This document shows positions 9,010 through 17,578 of a DNA stretch of 64,000 nucleotides, piece after piece (within the stretch, counting starts at the first letter, position 1; every line of letters begins with the position of its first letter). The notes under the pieces were generated by a model that was given only the letters and a program-made list of their open reading frames with translations, was not told where the DNA came from and made no database searches. The stretch spans positions 806,001 to 870,000 of the forward strand of contig NZ_CP014782.1 of assembly GCF_002005305.1 (NCBI RefSeq), read 5' to 3'. A program made the translations under genes and the position numbers. The DNA comes from Shewanella psychrophila. Lineage in GTDB: Bacteria; Pseudomonadota; Gammaproteobacteria; Enterobacterales; Shewanellaceae.

Positions 9010-9981
9010 ATGGACTATTTAATTGGATTGTTCGGCACTCTTTTCGATAACCCGGAAAATATTAAGTGGGGAATTTATGGTGTGGCTGCTATTGCAGGTG
9101 TCACGTTAGCCATTGCCATTTCATTTCTTATTAGTGGCGTTTATTCGCCTCTTAGAAAGCGACTCAAGCACATCAATAAAGAAAAGTCTCCTTTAACTGC
9201 TGGCTTCGAAGATGATGTGAATTCCACTCTGGAGCATGGGATAAGCCATGTTGCTAGAAAATTGCCAATTAATTTTTCTAATGATGAAACACGACGCTTA
9301 TTGATCCATGCAGGCTTGCATTCAGAAAATGCCTTGGCTGTGTTTAGCTCGATTAGATTGATCTTAATCTTGATAGGAGCTGGTTTATCTGTTGTTGTGT
9401 TGAGCTATTTTCCAGAACTATCCAGCATGATGACGGCTTATGTGATCGCTTTCTTGATGGGAGGGGCATTTCTGTTGCCATCCATGGCCTTACAAACGTT
9501 AGCGAATAGACGTATGAAGATGTTGAGGAGAGGCTTTCCTGATGCCTTAGACCTGTTGGTTGTTTGTTGTGAAGCAGGACTTGGCTTATTAGCGGCTATA
9601 CAAAGAGTTGCCAATGAACTTGCAATAAGTCACCCCTGTCTTGCCAGCGAATTAGATCTTGTGTGTAGTAAGGTTAGGGCAGGACTAACGGTCAAAGTGG
9701 CTTTATCGGAGTTTACAGAGAGAACAGGACTTGAGGATATTAAAGGACTTAATTCTGCGATTTCACAGAGTATTCGTCTCGGTACCGGTATTGCGGAAAC
9801 GCTAAGAGTCTTTTCTGATGAATATAGGAATAAGCGATTACAAGAAGCGGAGGAGCAAGCGGCAAAACTAGCAGTAAAAATGATTTTCCCCATGATGCTC
9901 TGTATTTGGCCGTCGTTTTTTATTGTCGCTGTAGGTCCAGCAGTATTGAAAGTGATGAAGGTATGGGGGCAGGCATTTTAG
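9010..9981 (+). CDS. tadC: Tad inner-membrane platform protein TadC
   Basis: The 323-residue protein has an N-terminal membrane helix (YGVAAIAGVTLAIAISFLI), a central hydrophobic pair of helices, a T2SS-F domain (GFPDALDLLVVCCEAGLGLLAAIQRV; SAISQSIRLGTGIAETLRVFSDEYR) and a C-terminal helix (AVKMIFPMMLCIWPSFFIVAVGP). It pairs with TadB as the membrane platform of the Tad pilus. It starts two bases after tadB and is followed 33 bases later by tadD. Confidence 0.93.
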   Translation: MDYLIGLFGTLFDNPENIKWGIYGVAAIAGVTLAIAISFLISGVYSPLRKRLKHINKEKSPLTAGFEDDVNSTLEHGISHVARKLPINFSNDETRRLLIHAGLHSENALAVFSSIRLILILIGAGLSVVVLSYFPELSSMMTAYVIAFLMGGAFLLPSMALQTLANRRMKMLRRGFPDALDLLVVCCEAGLGLLAAIQRVANELAISHPCLASELDLVCSKVRAGLTVKVALSEFTERTGLEDIKGLNSAISQSIRLGTGIAETLRVFSDEYRNKRLQEAEEQAAKLAVKMIFPMMLCIWPSFFIVAVGPAVLKVMKVWGQAF

Positions 9982-10014
9982 GCTATATATTTTCTGAATA
10001 TTGGGAGCGTTAGG

Positions 10015-11052
10015 ATGGGAATCAATGTTGGTCAGACTATGAATAATACTCGATTTCTTTCTGTATTGATGGGGACTTTACTTTGCTGCCATTTATTGTC
10101 TGGCTGCACTTCTACAATTAAGGAAGATGAACTGTTAGTTGAAAACACACCACCTTCCCGCCATGATCTCTATGATGGTAATGCTATGGCATCAGTGGCT
10201 GCAGCAAACCCGCCTATAGATGAAGCTGATGCGTTAGATAGGGCAAAACATGAAGAAAAAGCGGGCAATTTAGATCAAGCACTTTATCTGTATGTTCAAG
10301 CGCTGGATTTTAACGGTGAAAATGCACGAACATTATATAATATCGCTAGAATTCATAGTATTAAAGGAAATATTCAGCTTGCTTATTTAACTTATAATGA
10401 AGCCTTGGTACTCGATCCAAACATGTTGATGTCACATGCAGGTCTTGGATTAATCAATATGGATAAGAGACAGCACAGTCAAGCAAAAATTCATTTAGAA
10501 AAAGCCATTGAACTTGATCAGATAAGGCTCGCAAATGCCGGTTATAAAGCAATGTCTAACCATTATTTTCCATTAGATCAAGAGTCTCCAGTTAGGATCT
10601 ATAATGCATTAGCTATTTTAGAAGACATGGGTAATGAGTATCAAAATGCCAGAGAGTATTATCAGTTATCTTTGCAAAGAGAGCCACATTCAGCACTTAT
10701 CACCACTAATCTAGGTTATTCATACTACTTAAGTGGCAATTATACTTTGGCAGAGAAGTACCTTAAACAGGCTGTGAAGCAAGATCCCGGCTTTGAACGT
10801 GGCTGGACTAACCTAGGGTTGGTTTACGTGAGAAAAGGTCTTTATGCTCGTGCATTAACAAGCTTTGAACACACGATGGAACCTGCGGATGCCCTTAATG
10901 ATCTTGGCTATTTTCTTATGCTTGAAGGTCAATATAAACAAGCTATTGAACTTTTTCAGCGCGCCATCGATAACTCCCCAAGTTACTTTGATCAAGCACA
11001 AAAGAATTTAAAACGTGCATCAATGGAGTTAAGATCTCAGGGTCGACATTAA
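10015..11052 (+). CDS. tadD: Tad-locus TPR lipoprotein TadD
   Basis: The 345-residue protein has a lipoprotein signal with lipobox LLSGC (Cys about residue 31). At least five TPR units follow from about residue 80, for example AGNLDQALYLYVQALDF, GNIQLAYLTYNEALVLDP and GQYKQAIELFQRAIDNSP. TadD lipoproteins are TPR pilotins or scaffolds of Tad systems that help secretin assembly. The ATG at 10015 has GGGAG at 10003-10007, seven bases upstream; ATG 10039 is a possible internal start. It is the last gene of the pilus operon, followed by strong hairpins. Confidence 0.9.
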   Translation: MGINVGQTMNNTRFLSVLMGTLLCCHLLSGCTSTIKEDELLVENTPPSRHDLYDGNAMASVAAANPPIDEADALDRAKHEEKAGNLDQALYLYVQALDFNGENARTLYNIARIHSIKGNIQLAYLTYNEALVLDPNMLMSHAGLGLINMDKRQHSQAKIHLEKAIELDQIRLANAGYKAMSNHYFPLDQESPVRIYNALAILEDMGNEYQNAREYYQLSLQREPHSALITTNLGYSYYLSGNYTLAEKYLKQAVKQDPGFERGWTNLGLVYVRKGLYARALTSFEHTMEPADALNDLGYFLMLEGQYKQAIELFQRAIDNSPSYFDQAQKNLKRASMELRSQGRH

Positions 11053-11074
11053 TCTAGAATTTAGCACTTAAAAC

Positions 11075-11292
11075 AAAAACGCCCAAGAGGGTAATGCCGA
11101 TCACTTAGTCACTATTTTGCATACATAATCACTTTTTATTCACTTTCTGAATTAACGGAATTTGTGTAGCAATCATTGACTAACAGCAGAACGAGTAAGG
11201 GCTACAGCCAGATTTAGATTAAATCCCCTGTAGCCCTTATTTTATCAATATTTTTTCTTAACTTACCGGCATTAGCCCAAGAGGGCGTTTTT
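11075..11292. repeat. imperfect inverted repeat bounding the tadD-asnS gap
   Basis: The left arm (11075-11099) reads AAAAACGCCC, AAGAGGG, TAATGCCG. The right arm (11267-11292) reads CGGCATTA, GCCCAAGA, GGGCGTTTTT. The outer 10 bases and inner 8 bases of the arms are exact inverted repeats of each other, and only the centres differ. Each arm also folds alone into a small CCC/GGG hairpin followed by a T-run: the right arm on + serves tadD, the left arm on - serves asnS. The whole unit is about 218 bases. It could be a pair of converging terminators or a small MITE-like element; no target duplication is evident. Confidence 0.55.
11196..11244 (+). terminator. 12-bp stem terminator after the Tad operon
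   Basis: TAAGGGCTACAG at 11196-11207 pairs perfectly with CTGTAGCCCTTA at 11228-11239 over a 20-base loop and is followed by TTTTATC. The orientation fits termination of tadD transcription. It lies inside the inverted-repeat unit described separately. Confidence 0.7.
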
Positions 11293-11313
11293 AATTTTAT
11301 TTGTGCTCGGCGT

Positions 11314-12714
11314 TTAGAAGCTTGCCGACTTAGGTGCGCGAGGGAATGGGATCACATCACGTATGTTTGCCACACCAGTTACGTATGAGACTAAACGCTC
11401 GAAGCCAAGACCGAAACCTGCATGAGGGACAGTACCATAGCGGCGCATATCACGGTACCACCAGTAGTCTTCCTTACTCAGGTTCATTTCTTCTAAACGA
11501 GCATCAAGTACATCTAAACGTTCTTCACGCTGGGCACCACCGATGATTTCACCGATACCCGGTGCGAGCACATCCATCGCGGCAACAGTTTTACCGTCAT
11601 CGTTGAGACGCATGTAGAAGGCTTTGATGTCTTTAGGGTAGTTTTTCACGACTACAGGAGCCTTGAAGTGTTCTTCAGCTAAGTATCTTTCATGCTCAGA
11701 TTGAAGATCTATTCCCCACTCGACGGCATAATCGAACTTTTTACCACAGTTTTTCAGAATCTCAACGGCATCGGTGTAATCCACTTGAGCAAAGTCACTA
11801 GTAACGAAAGACTCAAGACGATCAATAACCGTTTTATCGACACGTTGGGCGAAGAATTCTAGATCGTCACGACGTTCTTCAAGCACGGACTTGAAGCAGA
11901 ATTTGAGCATCTGTTCGGCCAGTCCTGCAACATCATCGAGATCGGCGAAGGCGACTTCAGGCTCAACCATCCAGAATTCAGCCAGATGACGGCTGGTGTT
12001 TGAGTTTTCTGCACGGAACGTAGGACCGAAAGTATATACTTTCGATAACGCGCTGGCATAGGTTTCTGCATTAAGCTGACCGGATACAGTGAGGAAGGCT
12101 TCTTTACCGAAGAAGTCTTCGCTGTAGTCCACCTTACCTTCGTCGGTACGGGGTAAGTTTTCCATGTCTAAGGTAGAAACACGGAACATTTCACCAGCAC
12201 CTTCACAATCTGATGCTGTGATGAGGGGAGTCGATACCCAGATGAAGCCTTCTTCGTGATAGAACCTGTGAATTGCTTGTGACAAACAGTTACGTACACG
12301 TGCAACGGCTCCGATAATGTTTGTCCGCGGGCGAAGGTGTGCAAGTTCTCTTAAGTGTTCGATTGAGTGACGCTTAGCCGCCATAGGGTAAGTGTCAGGA
12401 TCTTCTACCCAACCGGCAACTTCAACACTCGTCACTTGCAGTTCAAATGACTGACCTTTACCTGGAGACTCAACCACTTCACCCTTCATGATGACAGAAC
12501 AACCGGTTGTCAATTTCAAGATTTCGTTATTGTAATTTTCTAAGCTATTAGGAACTACACCTTGGATAGGATCAAAACAGGAGCCATCATAGATGGCAAG
12601 AAAAGAGATGCCAGCCTTGGAATCTCGGCGCGATCTTACCCAACCGCGGACGGTAATTTGCGAACCGATCGCAAATTCACCTTTAAATACAGAAGCGACA
12701 GATGTAATGCTCAT
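11314..12714 (-). CDS. asnS: asparaginyl-tRNA synthetase
   Basis: A 466-residue class IIb synthetase that charges tRNA-Asn with asparagine in the cytoplasm. The N-terminal OB-fold anticodon-binding domain shows TVRGWVRSRRDSKAGISFLAIYDGS. The catalytic domain has motif 2 around TFRAENSNTSRHLAEFWMVEPE and motif 3 as GFGLGFERLV near the C-terminus. FRAENSNTSRHL and GGAQREERL are typical of bacterial AsnRS. The length is the usual one. The start ATG is preceded by GGAGAACTAAGCAACA. A good promoter lies 50 bases upstream (12764-12791), so it is probably monocistronic and converges on the Tad operon. Confidence 0.98.
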   Translation of the reverse strand: MSITSVASVFKGEFAIGSQITVRGWVRSRRDSKAGISFLAIYDGSCFDPIQGVVPNSLENYNNEILKLTTGCSVIMKGEVVESPGKGQSFELQVTSVEVAGWVEDPDTYPMAAKRHSIEHLRELAHLRPRTNIIGAVARVRNCLSQAIHRFYHEEGFIWVSTPLITASDCEGAGEMFRVSTLDMENLPRTDEGKVDYSEDFFGKEAFLTVSGQLNAETYASALSKVYTFGPTFRAENSNTSRHLAEFWMVEPEVAFADLDDVAGLAEQMLKFCFKSVLEERRDDLEFFAQRVDKTVIDRLESFVTSDFAQVDYTDAVEILKNCGKKFDYAVEWGIDLQSEHERYLAEEHFKAPVVVKNYPKDIKAFYMRLNDDGKTVAAMDVLAPGIGEIIGGAQREERLDVLDARLEEMNLSKEDYWWYRDMRRYGTVPHAGFGLGFERLVSYVTGVANIRDVIPFPRAPKSASF

Positions 12715-12763
12715 TGTTGCTTAGTTCTCCAACGAAACGTTTATATATAAAATTTGGACGTTT

Positions 12764-12791
12764 ATATTACCTTGCTGGCTGGTTTTCTCAA
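12764..12791 (-). promoter_or_regulatory. sigma70-type promoter of asnS
   Basis: Read on the minus strand, TTGAGA (12786-12791) and TAATAT (12764-12769) are separated by 16 bases and lie about 50 bases before the asnS start. This is a near-consensus housekeeping promoter by eye. Confidence 0.5.
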
Positions 12792-12973
12792 GTAGCAATA
12801 TCAGATAAAAAGCTTAATAACGGCCAATTTTGATGATTAATCCTGCTTTCAGAGTTTAATCAAAACTCAGATAGCGGTCTTTGTTTACTAACTGCTTGAA
12901 ATTGGCAGGCATAACGCTTACTTGTTATGATTAAAGAAAGGATAAATGGTTTTATTTGTTAGAGGAGTTTGCC

Positions 12974-13309
12974 ATGAAGAAAATAAAAATTTTTCAGCGT
13001 TTACTGGCATTTCTTTCCATCACAGGCTGGTCACTCGCGATCTATGCCTTGCTGATTTTCGATAAGGCCAGACCAGATCGTGCGATTGGCTACTTTTTGA
13101 GTAAAGGGGCGTCGATTCGTCTTGGGTGGGATCCCGTTCAGACTGTGCAATTGGAACATATTATCTGGGCGTGTGCTGCGATCAGTTTTGTCAGTCTAGC
13201 ATTTAATTACTATTTTGCTCATCACAGTAAGATGGGCTACTGGTTCAACATTCCTCTTCTCTTGCTAAGTTCAGTCGCTGCGGGTCTCTATATCACCTTC
13301 GTTATTTAA
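12974..13309 (+). CDS. small integral membrane protein, unknown function
   Basis: About 111 residues with three hydrophobic helices: LLAFLSITGWSLAIYALLIF, HIIWACAAISFVSLAFNYYF, and NIPLLLLSSVAAGLYITFVI. A soluble segment between helices 1 and 2 (DKARPDRAIGYFLSKGASIRLGWDP) would face one side of the membrane. I do not recognise a named family. The ATG at 12974 follows AGAGGAG (12961-12967) at six bases, which rejects the upstream TTG at 12956. It stands alone, divergent from asnS and upstream of the repeated nudL tail region. Confidence 0.75.
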   Translation: MKKIKIFQRLLAFLSITGWSLAIYALLIFDKARPDRAIGYFLSKGASIRLGWDPVQTVQLEHIIWACAAISFVSLAFNYYFAHHSKMGYWFNIPLLLLSSVAAGLYITFVI

Positions 13310-13360
13310 GTAATGACTAGTTTTTAAAAATAAGTTCCCTAGCTAATAATATGGGATCAG

Positions 13361-13681
13361 AGCTTGTTTATCATGGTAGTTGTTGCACCTCTGATAAGAT
13401 GTCGGCTGAACGGACAAAGTACACTGGATGATGGATCTCATGACGTTGATAAATCTGCTTTTGAGATTTTTTCTTATTATAGATATAACCGAGAGTGTCT
13501 AGGTTATCAGGTGTGAGCAGAGTCTGTTTATCATGGCAGCTGTTGCCCCCAGATAAGGTGCTGCCTGTAACGAATAAAGTACACAGGATGATAGATCCCA
13601 TAACGTTGGTAAATCTGCTTTTGAGATTTTTGTCTTGTTATAGATATAACCGAGAGTGTCTAGATTATCAGGTGTGAACAG
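13361..13681 (-). repeat. decayed tandem copies of the nudL 3' end
   Basis: Two copies of about 160 bases, beginning near 13361 and 13521, repeat the last ~53 codons of the adjacent nudL gene and its flank; a third copy is the real gene end. The landmark TGTTTATCATGG occurs at 13365, 13525 and 13686, and AAATCTGCTT at 13451, 13611 and 13773, giving periods of 160-162. On the minus strand the copies still encode QKQIYQRHEIHHPVYF-like peptides but are frameshifted (one at a G-run). They are non-functional remnants of a 3'-end tandem duplication. A 76-codon frame at 13371-13601 spans them and is not judged a real gene. Confidence 0.85.
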
Positions 13682-14250
13682 AGTCTGTTTATCATGGCAG
13701 CTGTGGCCCCCCAGATAAGATGCTGCCTGTAACGAATAAAATAAACGGGGTGATAGATCCCATGACGTTGGTAAATCTGCTTTTGACGATTCTCGGCTTG
13801 TAATAAATATGACAAGGGCACGGTGAACAGCTCATCAACTTCACCGGGATCCAGTTGAGGGGTAAAGGACTCCTTTACCAGACCAATGACTGGGGTGATC
13901 TCGAAGCCGGTAAAGGTTTTCATTGCAGGATATTGACCAATCACTTCAACATTACCCGGGTATAGCGCAATCTCTTCTGCGGCTTCTCTCAATGCGGTTT
14001 CGATGAGTGAAGCATCCCCTCGTTCAACTTTTCCCCCTGGAAAGCTGACTTGTCCCGGATGAGTTCTAAGATGAGTAGGGCGACGGGTGAGCAGCACATG
14101 CAATTCCCCCTGTTCTTGTACTAAAGCGATAAGGACTGCAGCTTGTCGCAGTGTTTCCTTAATATCCGGATTAGTTTCGAGAGGGGCTTGCAAGAGGTTA
14201 TATCTGAGTTTAAATTCAGTTAGTGGTATAGGCTTAATTTTTTTTTGCAT
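13660..14250 (-). CDS. nudL: Nudix hydrolase, CoA pyrophosphatase-like (NudL/YeaB)
   Basis: 196 residues, about the usual length. The Nudix box is seen as GGKVERGDASLIETALREAAEEIAL (broken here: GGKVERG, then REAAEEI), preceded by LRTHPGQVSFP, the NuPUA-like motif of CoA-type Nudix enzymes. Such proteins hydrolyse CoA or related pyrophosphates. The C-terminus YFIRYRQHLIWGATAAMINRL aligns by eye with the E. coli NudL tail, so the gene itself seems complete despite the duplicated copies of its end downstream. It follows pabB by 36 bases on the same strand, the same order as pabB-yeaB in E. coli, which suggests an operon. Confidence 0.88.
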   Translation of the reverse strand: MQKKIKPIPLTEFKLRYNLLQAPLETNPDIKETLRQAAVLIALVQEQGELHVLLTRRPTHLRTHPGQVSFPGGKVERGDASLIETALREAAEEIALYPGNVEVIGQYPAMKTFTGFEITPVIGLVKESFTPQLDPGEVDELFTVPLSYLLQAENRQKQIYQRHGIYHPVYFIRYRQHLIWGATAAMINRLCSHLII

Positions 14251-14286
14251 ATTACCCTTACTGATTTACACTCAGATAATCAAATT

Positions 14287-15681
14287 TTAACCTTGTAATA
14301 CAGGCAGTATTTTACTGACTTTATCATAGGTTTCTTTATATTCACTCTCAGCAGTCGAGTCGTCAACTATTCCGCCTCCAGCCCAGCAATAAATTATGCC
14401 ATCGATAGCCACTAAGGTTCGTATGGTGATGCTGGTGTCCATCTGACCATCTTGGCTGATGTAACCGATAGAACCACAGTAAATGCTTCTCCTTGAGGGT
14501 TCAAGTTCTTCTATGATCTCCATGGCTCGAATTTTGGGGGCTCCAGTGATCGAACCGCCAGGAAAACAGGCTTTTAATAGGTCGGTAGCATCATATGTCG
14601 CGTCGAGTTGAGCTGTGACTGTGCTGACCAGGTGATGGACGGCTGGAAAACTTTCAATCTCAAACAGGTGAGGCACAGATACCGAGCCGGGTTTAGCCAC
14701 CTTACCCAGATCGTTTCGAAGTAGATCGACTATCATCAAGTTCTCTGCTCTGTCTTTCGCTGAATGGCGTAATTGTGTGGCTGATTTCTGATCTTGTGCC
14801 GCCGTGTGGTACCTGGGACTCGTGCCTTTAATAGGTTTAGTCTGAATATCCTCCCCTCTAAGCTGAATAAATCGCTCGGGGGAAATAGACAGTAACGCAC
14901 ATTGTGATAGACGAATGAAAGCGGAGAAGGGAGCCTTATTGGATTCTCTTAGTTTGAGGTAGGCTTGCCATTCATTGCCTTGATATTTAGCCGAGAACCT
15001 TTGGGTCAGGTTTATTTGATAGCAATCGCCACTTTGAATATATTCTTGAATGGCATTAAATTTTGCTTCGTAGTCAGCCTTAGTCAATTGTGGCTGCCAG
15101 TCACTGAGGAGAGTGAAACTAGGCTTGTTAGGTATTATTTCCAGTTTAGCTTGTATCCAAGCAAGACTCGTTTGCGCCGCTTCCTCGTTGCCGTAATGTA
15201 CTAAGCTCCAGGCTTGTTCTTTATGATCGAATATCAGCGCCCATAAATATAAGCCTATGTTCATTGTTGGAAGTTCGATATCGTCGGCGGCTATTTCGGG
15301 GATTTTCTCTATCTTACGTCCCAGATCATAGTTAAAGCTACCCATCGCGCCCCCGGAAAAGGGGAACTCACTCGACTTCTGTAACGGGAAGTAGTGTGCT
15401 AGTTCTTGTTTAATCAAGTCGAATGGGTTTAATAGGCTAATGCTAGCGCTTGTTAGACAATGATCTCGATATCGGCTTATCTCGGTGCTATCGCCTTCAG
15501 TGACGAGCGTCGCAATCGGGTCCAGGCAAATTATGTCGAAGTGGCTATCACAGTGATCGGTACTGGCAGAGTCGAGGAATATAGCCCAGGGGATATCTGA
15601 CAAGAATGAAAATAACTCTGTCGTAGTACATTTCCAATCAAGACGCAGTATTGATACATCCTGCAGCGCCGAAAAACTCAT
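14287..15681 (-). CDS. pabB: aminodeoxychorismate synthase component I
   Basis: The 464-residue chorismate-binding enzyme converts chorismate, with ammonia from PabA, to 4-amino-4-deoxychorismate for folate synthesis. The chorismate-binding domain fills the C-terminal half: YIQSGDCYQINLTQRF, SPERFIQLRGEDIQTKPIKGT, then DLLRNDLGKV, FPGGSITGAPKIRAM and YCGSIGYI. The PIKGT lysine motif is typical of PabB rather than TrpE, and the length is near that of PabB. Some chorismate-binding enzymes differ only subtly, so isochorismate or anthranilate function is less likely but not excluded. Followed by nudL; divergent from the fumarase gene. Confidence 0.92.
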   Translation of the reverse strand: MSFSALQDVSILRLDWKCTTTELFSFLSDIPWAIFLDSASTDHCDSHFDIICLDPIATLVTEGDSTEISRYRDHCLTSASISLLNPFDLIKQELAHYFPLQKSSEFPFSGGAMGSFNYDLGRKIEKIPEIAADDIELPTMNIGLYLWALIFDHKEQAWSLVHYGNEEAAQTSLAWIQAKLEIIPNKPSFTLLSDWQPQLTKADYEAKFNAIQEYIQSGDCYQINLTQRFSAKYQGNEWQAYLKLRESNKAPFSAFIRLSQCALLSISPERFIQLRGEDIQTKPIKGTSPRYHTAAQDQKSATQLRHSAKDRAENLMIVDLLRNDLGKVAKPGSVSVPHLFEIESFPAVHHLVSTVTAQLDATYDATDLLKACFPGGSITGAPKIRAMEIIEELEPSRRSIYCGSIGYISQDGQMDTSITIRTLVAIDGIIYCWAGGGIVDDSTAESEYKETYDKVSKILPVLQG

Positions 15682-15822
15682 CGATTCACCTTATCTAAAA
15701 TGTGATATTCCCCTAAAAGTCGCGAAAGAGTATCATATCTCTCAGCTAGCATTAATAAAAACAGATATAGATGCCAAAAATGGCTAAAAAGTGTCCCTAA
15801 TGTCGTGTATAAGGAAGTGATT

Positions 15823-17346
15823 GTGAGTAAAGAAGTTGTCATTAAACAAGCGGATCTCATCGAGAGCGTAGCCGATTCCCTACAATATATCTCTTACTAT
15901 CATCCTAAGGATTTCGTCGATGCAATGACGCAAGCCTATGAACGAGAAGAGAGCGCTGCAGCAAAAGATGCTATCGCTCAAATCTTGATAAATTCACGCA
16001 TGTCAGCCGAAGGCAAGAGACCTTTGTGCCAAGACACGGGGATTGTGACCTGTTTCGTTAAGGTTGGTATGGCAGTGAAGTGGGATAAAACAGACATGAC
16101 CATTCAACAGATGGTCGATGAAGGCGTAAGACAAGCCTATCTCAACCCTGACAATCCACTGCGTGCATCTATCGTCTCAGATCCTGCCGGCGCCCGTAAA
16201 AATACCAAAGATAATACGCCATCAGTGGTTCACATCGACATGATTTCTGGTAACCACATTGAGGTTGCTATTGCTGCTAAGGGTGGCGGGTCTGAAAATA
16301 AATCTAAGATGGCCATGCTAAATCCATCCGATGATATTGCAGCTTGGGTTGAGAGAACCTTGCCAACTATGGGCGCAGGTTGGTGTCCACCGGGTATGTT
16401 AGGAATAGGTATTGGCGGCACCGCTGAAAAAGCGGCTGTTTTGGCAAAAGAATCCTTGATGGATCCGGTCGACATTCACGAGCTACAAGAAAGAGGTGCC
16501 GAAACGGCCGAAGAAAAGTTACGACTTGATATCTTTGAGCGTTCAAACAATCTAGGCATAGGTGCTCAGGGCCTCGGTGGTTTGACAACCGTTTTAGACG
16601 TTAAGATTAAATCCCTGCCGACTCATGCGGCGTCTAAGCCTGTGGTTATGATCCCAAATTGCGCCGCGACGCGCCATGTCCATTTCCATCTTGATGGCAA
16701 CGGACCTGCTGAATTAACGCCGCCTTCACTAGAAGACTGGCCTGTGATCACCCGAGAAGCTGGGGAGAACACACACAGAGTCAATCTCGATACAGTGACA
16801 CAAGCCGAGATTGAACAGTGGAAGAGTGGTGATACCTTGCTGCTCAACGGCAAAATGTTGACGGGACGCGATGCAGCCCATAAACGCATTCAATCTTTGA
16901 TTGAGAGTGGTGAAGGCCTGCCAGAAGGTGTCGACTTTACCGGTAAGTTTATCTATTACGTTGGTCCGGTTGATCCTGTGGGTAATGAAGTCGTGGGACC
17001 TGCTGGTCCTACAACAGCAACTCGCATGGATAAATTTACCGATCTAATGCTCGAGAAAGCGGGTTTAATGGGCATGATAGGTAAAGCCGAGCGTGGCCCT
17101 GCCACCGTAGCATCCATCAAAAAGCACAAGGCGGTTTATCTAATGGCCGTCGGCGGCGCGGCTTATCTGGTGTCTAAAGCCATTAAAAAGTCACGGGTGG
17201 TTGCTTTTGCCGACTTAGGAATGGAAGCAATATACGAATTTGATGTTCAAGATATGCCTGTCACAGTGGCCGTTGACTCCGAAGGAGTGAATGCCCACGA
17301 AACCGGGCCTGCACAGTGGAAAGTGACCTTAGAGCCCGCAAAATAG
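15823..17346 (+). CDS. fumB: class I fumarate hydratase (iron-sulfur)
   Basis: About 507 residues. It contains the N-terminal alpha-type domain (KRPLCQDTGIVTCFVKVG; GGGSENKSKMAMLNPSD; GAGWCPPGMLGIGIGG) and the C-terminal beta-type swivel domain (YYVGPVDPVGNEVVGPAGPTT; GKAERGP). The fused two-domain form with conserved Cys ligands of a [4Fe-4S] cluster defines an oxygen-sensitive fumarase that interconverts fumarate and malate. GTG 15823 is favoured because AAGGAA lies six bases upstream and the resulting start SKEVVIKQADLI is typical; GTG 15805 is an alternative. The exact paralogue name (fumA or fumB) cannot be settled here. Confidence 0.93.
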   Translation: MSKEVVIKQADLIESVADSLQYISYYHPKDFVDAMTQAYEREESAAAKDAIAQILINSRMSAEGKRPLCQDTGIVTCFVKVGMAVKWDKTDMTIQQMVDEGVRQAYLNPDNPLRASIVSDPAGARKNTKDNTPSVVHIDMISGNHIEVAIAAKGGGSENKSKMAMLNPSDDIAAWVERTLPTMGAGWCPPGMLGIGIGGTAEKAAVLAKESLMDPVDIHELQERGAETAEEKLRLDIFERSNNLGIGAQGLGGLTTVLDVKIKSLPTHAASKPVVMIPNCAATRHVHFHLDGNGPAELTPPSLEDWPVITREAGENTHRVNLDTVTQAEIEQWKSGDTLLLNGKMLTGRDAAHKRIQSLIESGEGLPEGVDFTGKFIYYVGPVDPVGNEVVGPAGPTTATRMDKFTDLMLEKAGLMGMIGKAERGPATVASIKKHKAVYLMAVGGAAYLVSKAIKKSRVVAFADLGMEAIYEFDVQDMPVTVAVDSEGVNAHETGPAQWKVTLEPAK

Positions 17347-17370
17347 GTCAGTTGTTTCGCTGAAGTAAAG

Positions 17371-17404
17371 TTTGGTTTAGGTGTCTTGCCTAAGCCAAAT
17401 ATTT
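17371..17404 (+). terminator. terminator after fumarase
   Basis: TTTGGTTTAGG at 17371-17381 pairs with CCTAAGCCAAA at 17389-17399 (one G-U) over a 7-base loop, followed by TATTTT. It stands 25 bases after the stop. Confidence 0.6.
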
Positions 17405-17578
17405 TGGATATTGTTCACATATTAAGCTCAATACGTTAAAATTTTTATGTCCGCAGGGATGCTTGCTAATAACACAAGCTAACTTAAATGTCGGGTTCAT
17501 GGTGGACAGCGTCATTCGCTAACCATCTGCCCTATATGTCAATGGGTTAGACTGAAATCACAAAAGATGATAATAACA

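Noticed and set aside
13371..13601. 76-codon frame on the minus strand upstream of nudL's end
   Set aside because: It is made of frameshifted copies of the nudL tail, so it is listed as a repeat, not a gene.
17401..17560. possible tRNA or small RNA between the fumarase and the S9 peptidase genes
   Set aside because: No cloverleaf, T-loop motif or terminator pattern could be drawn in this stretch.
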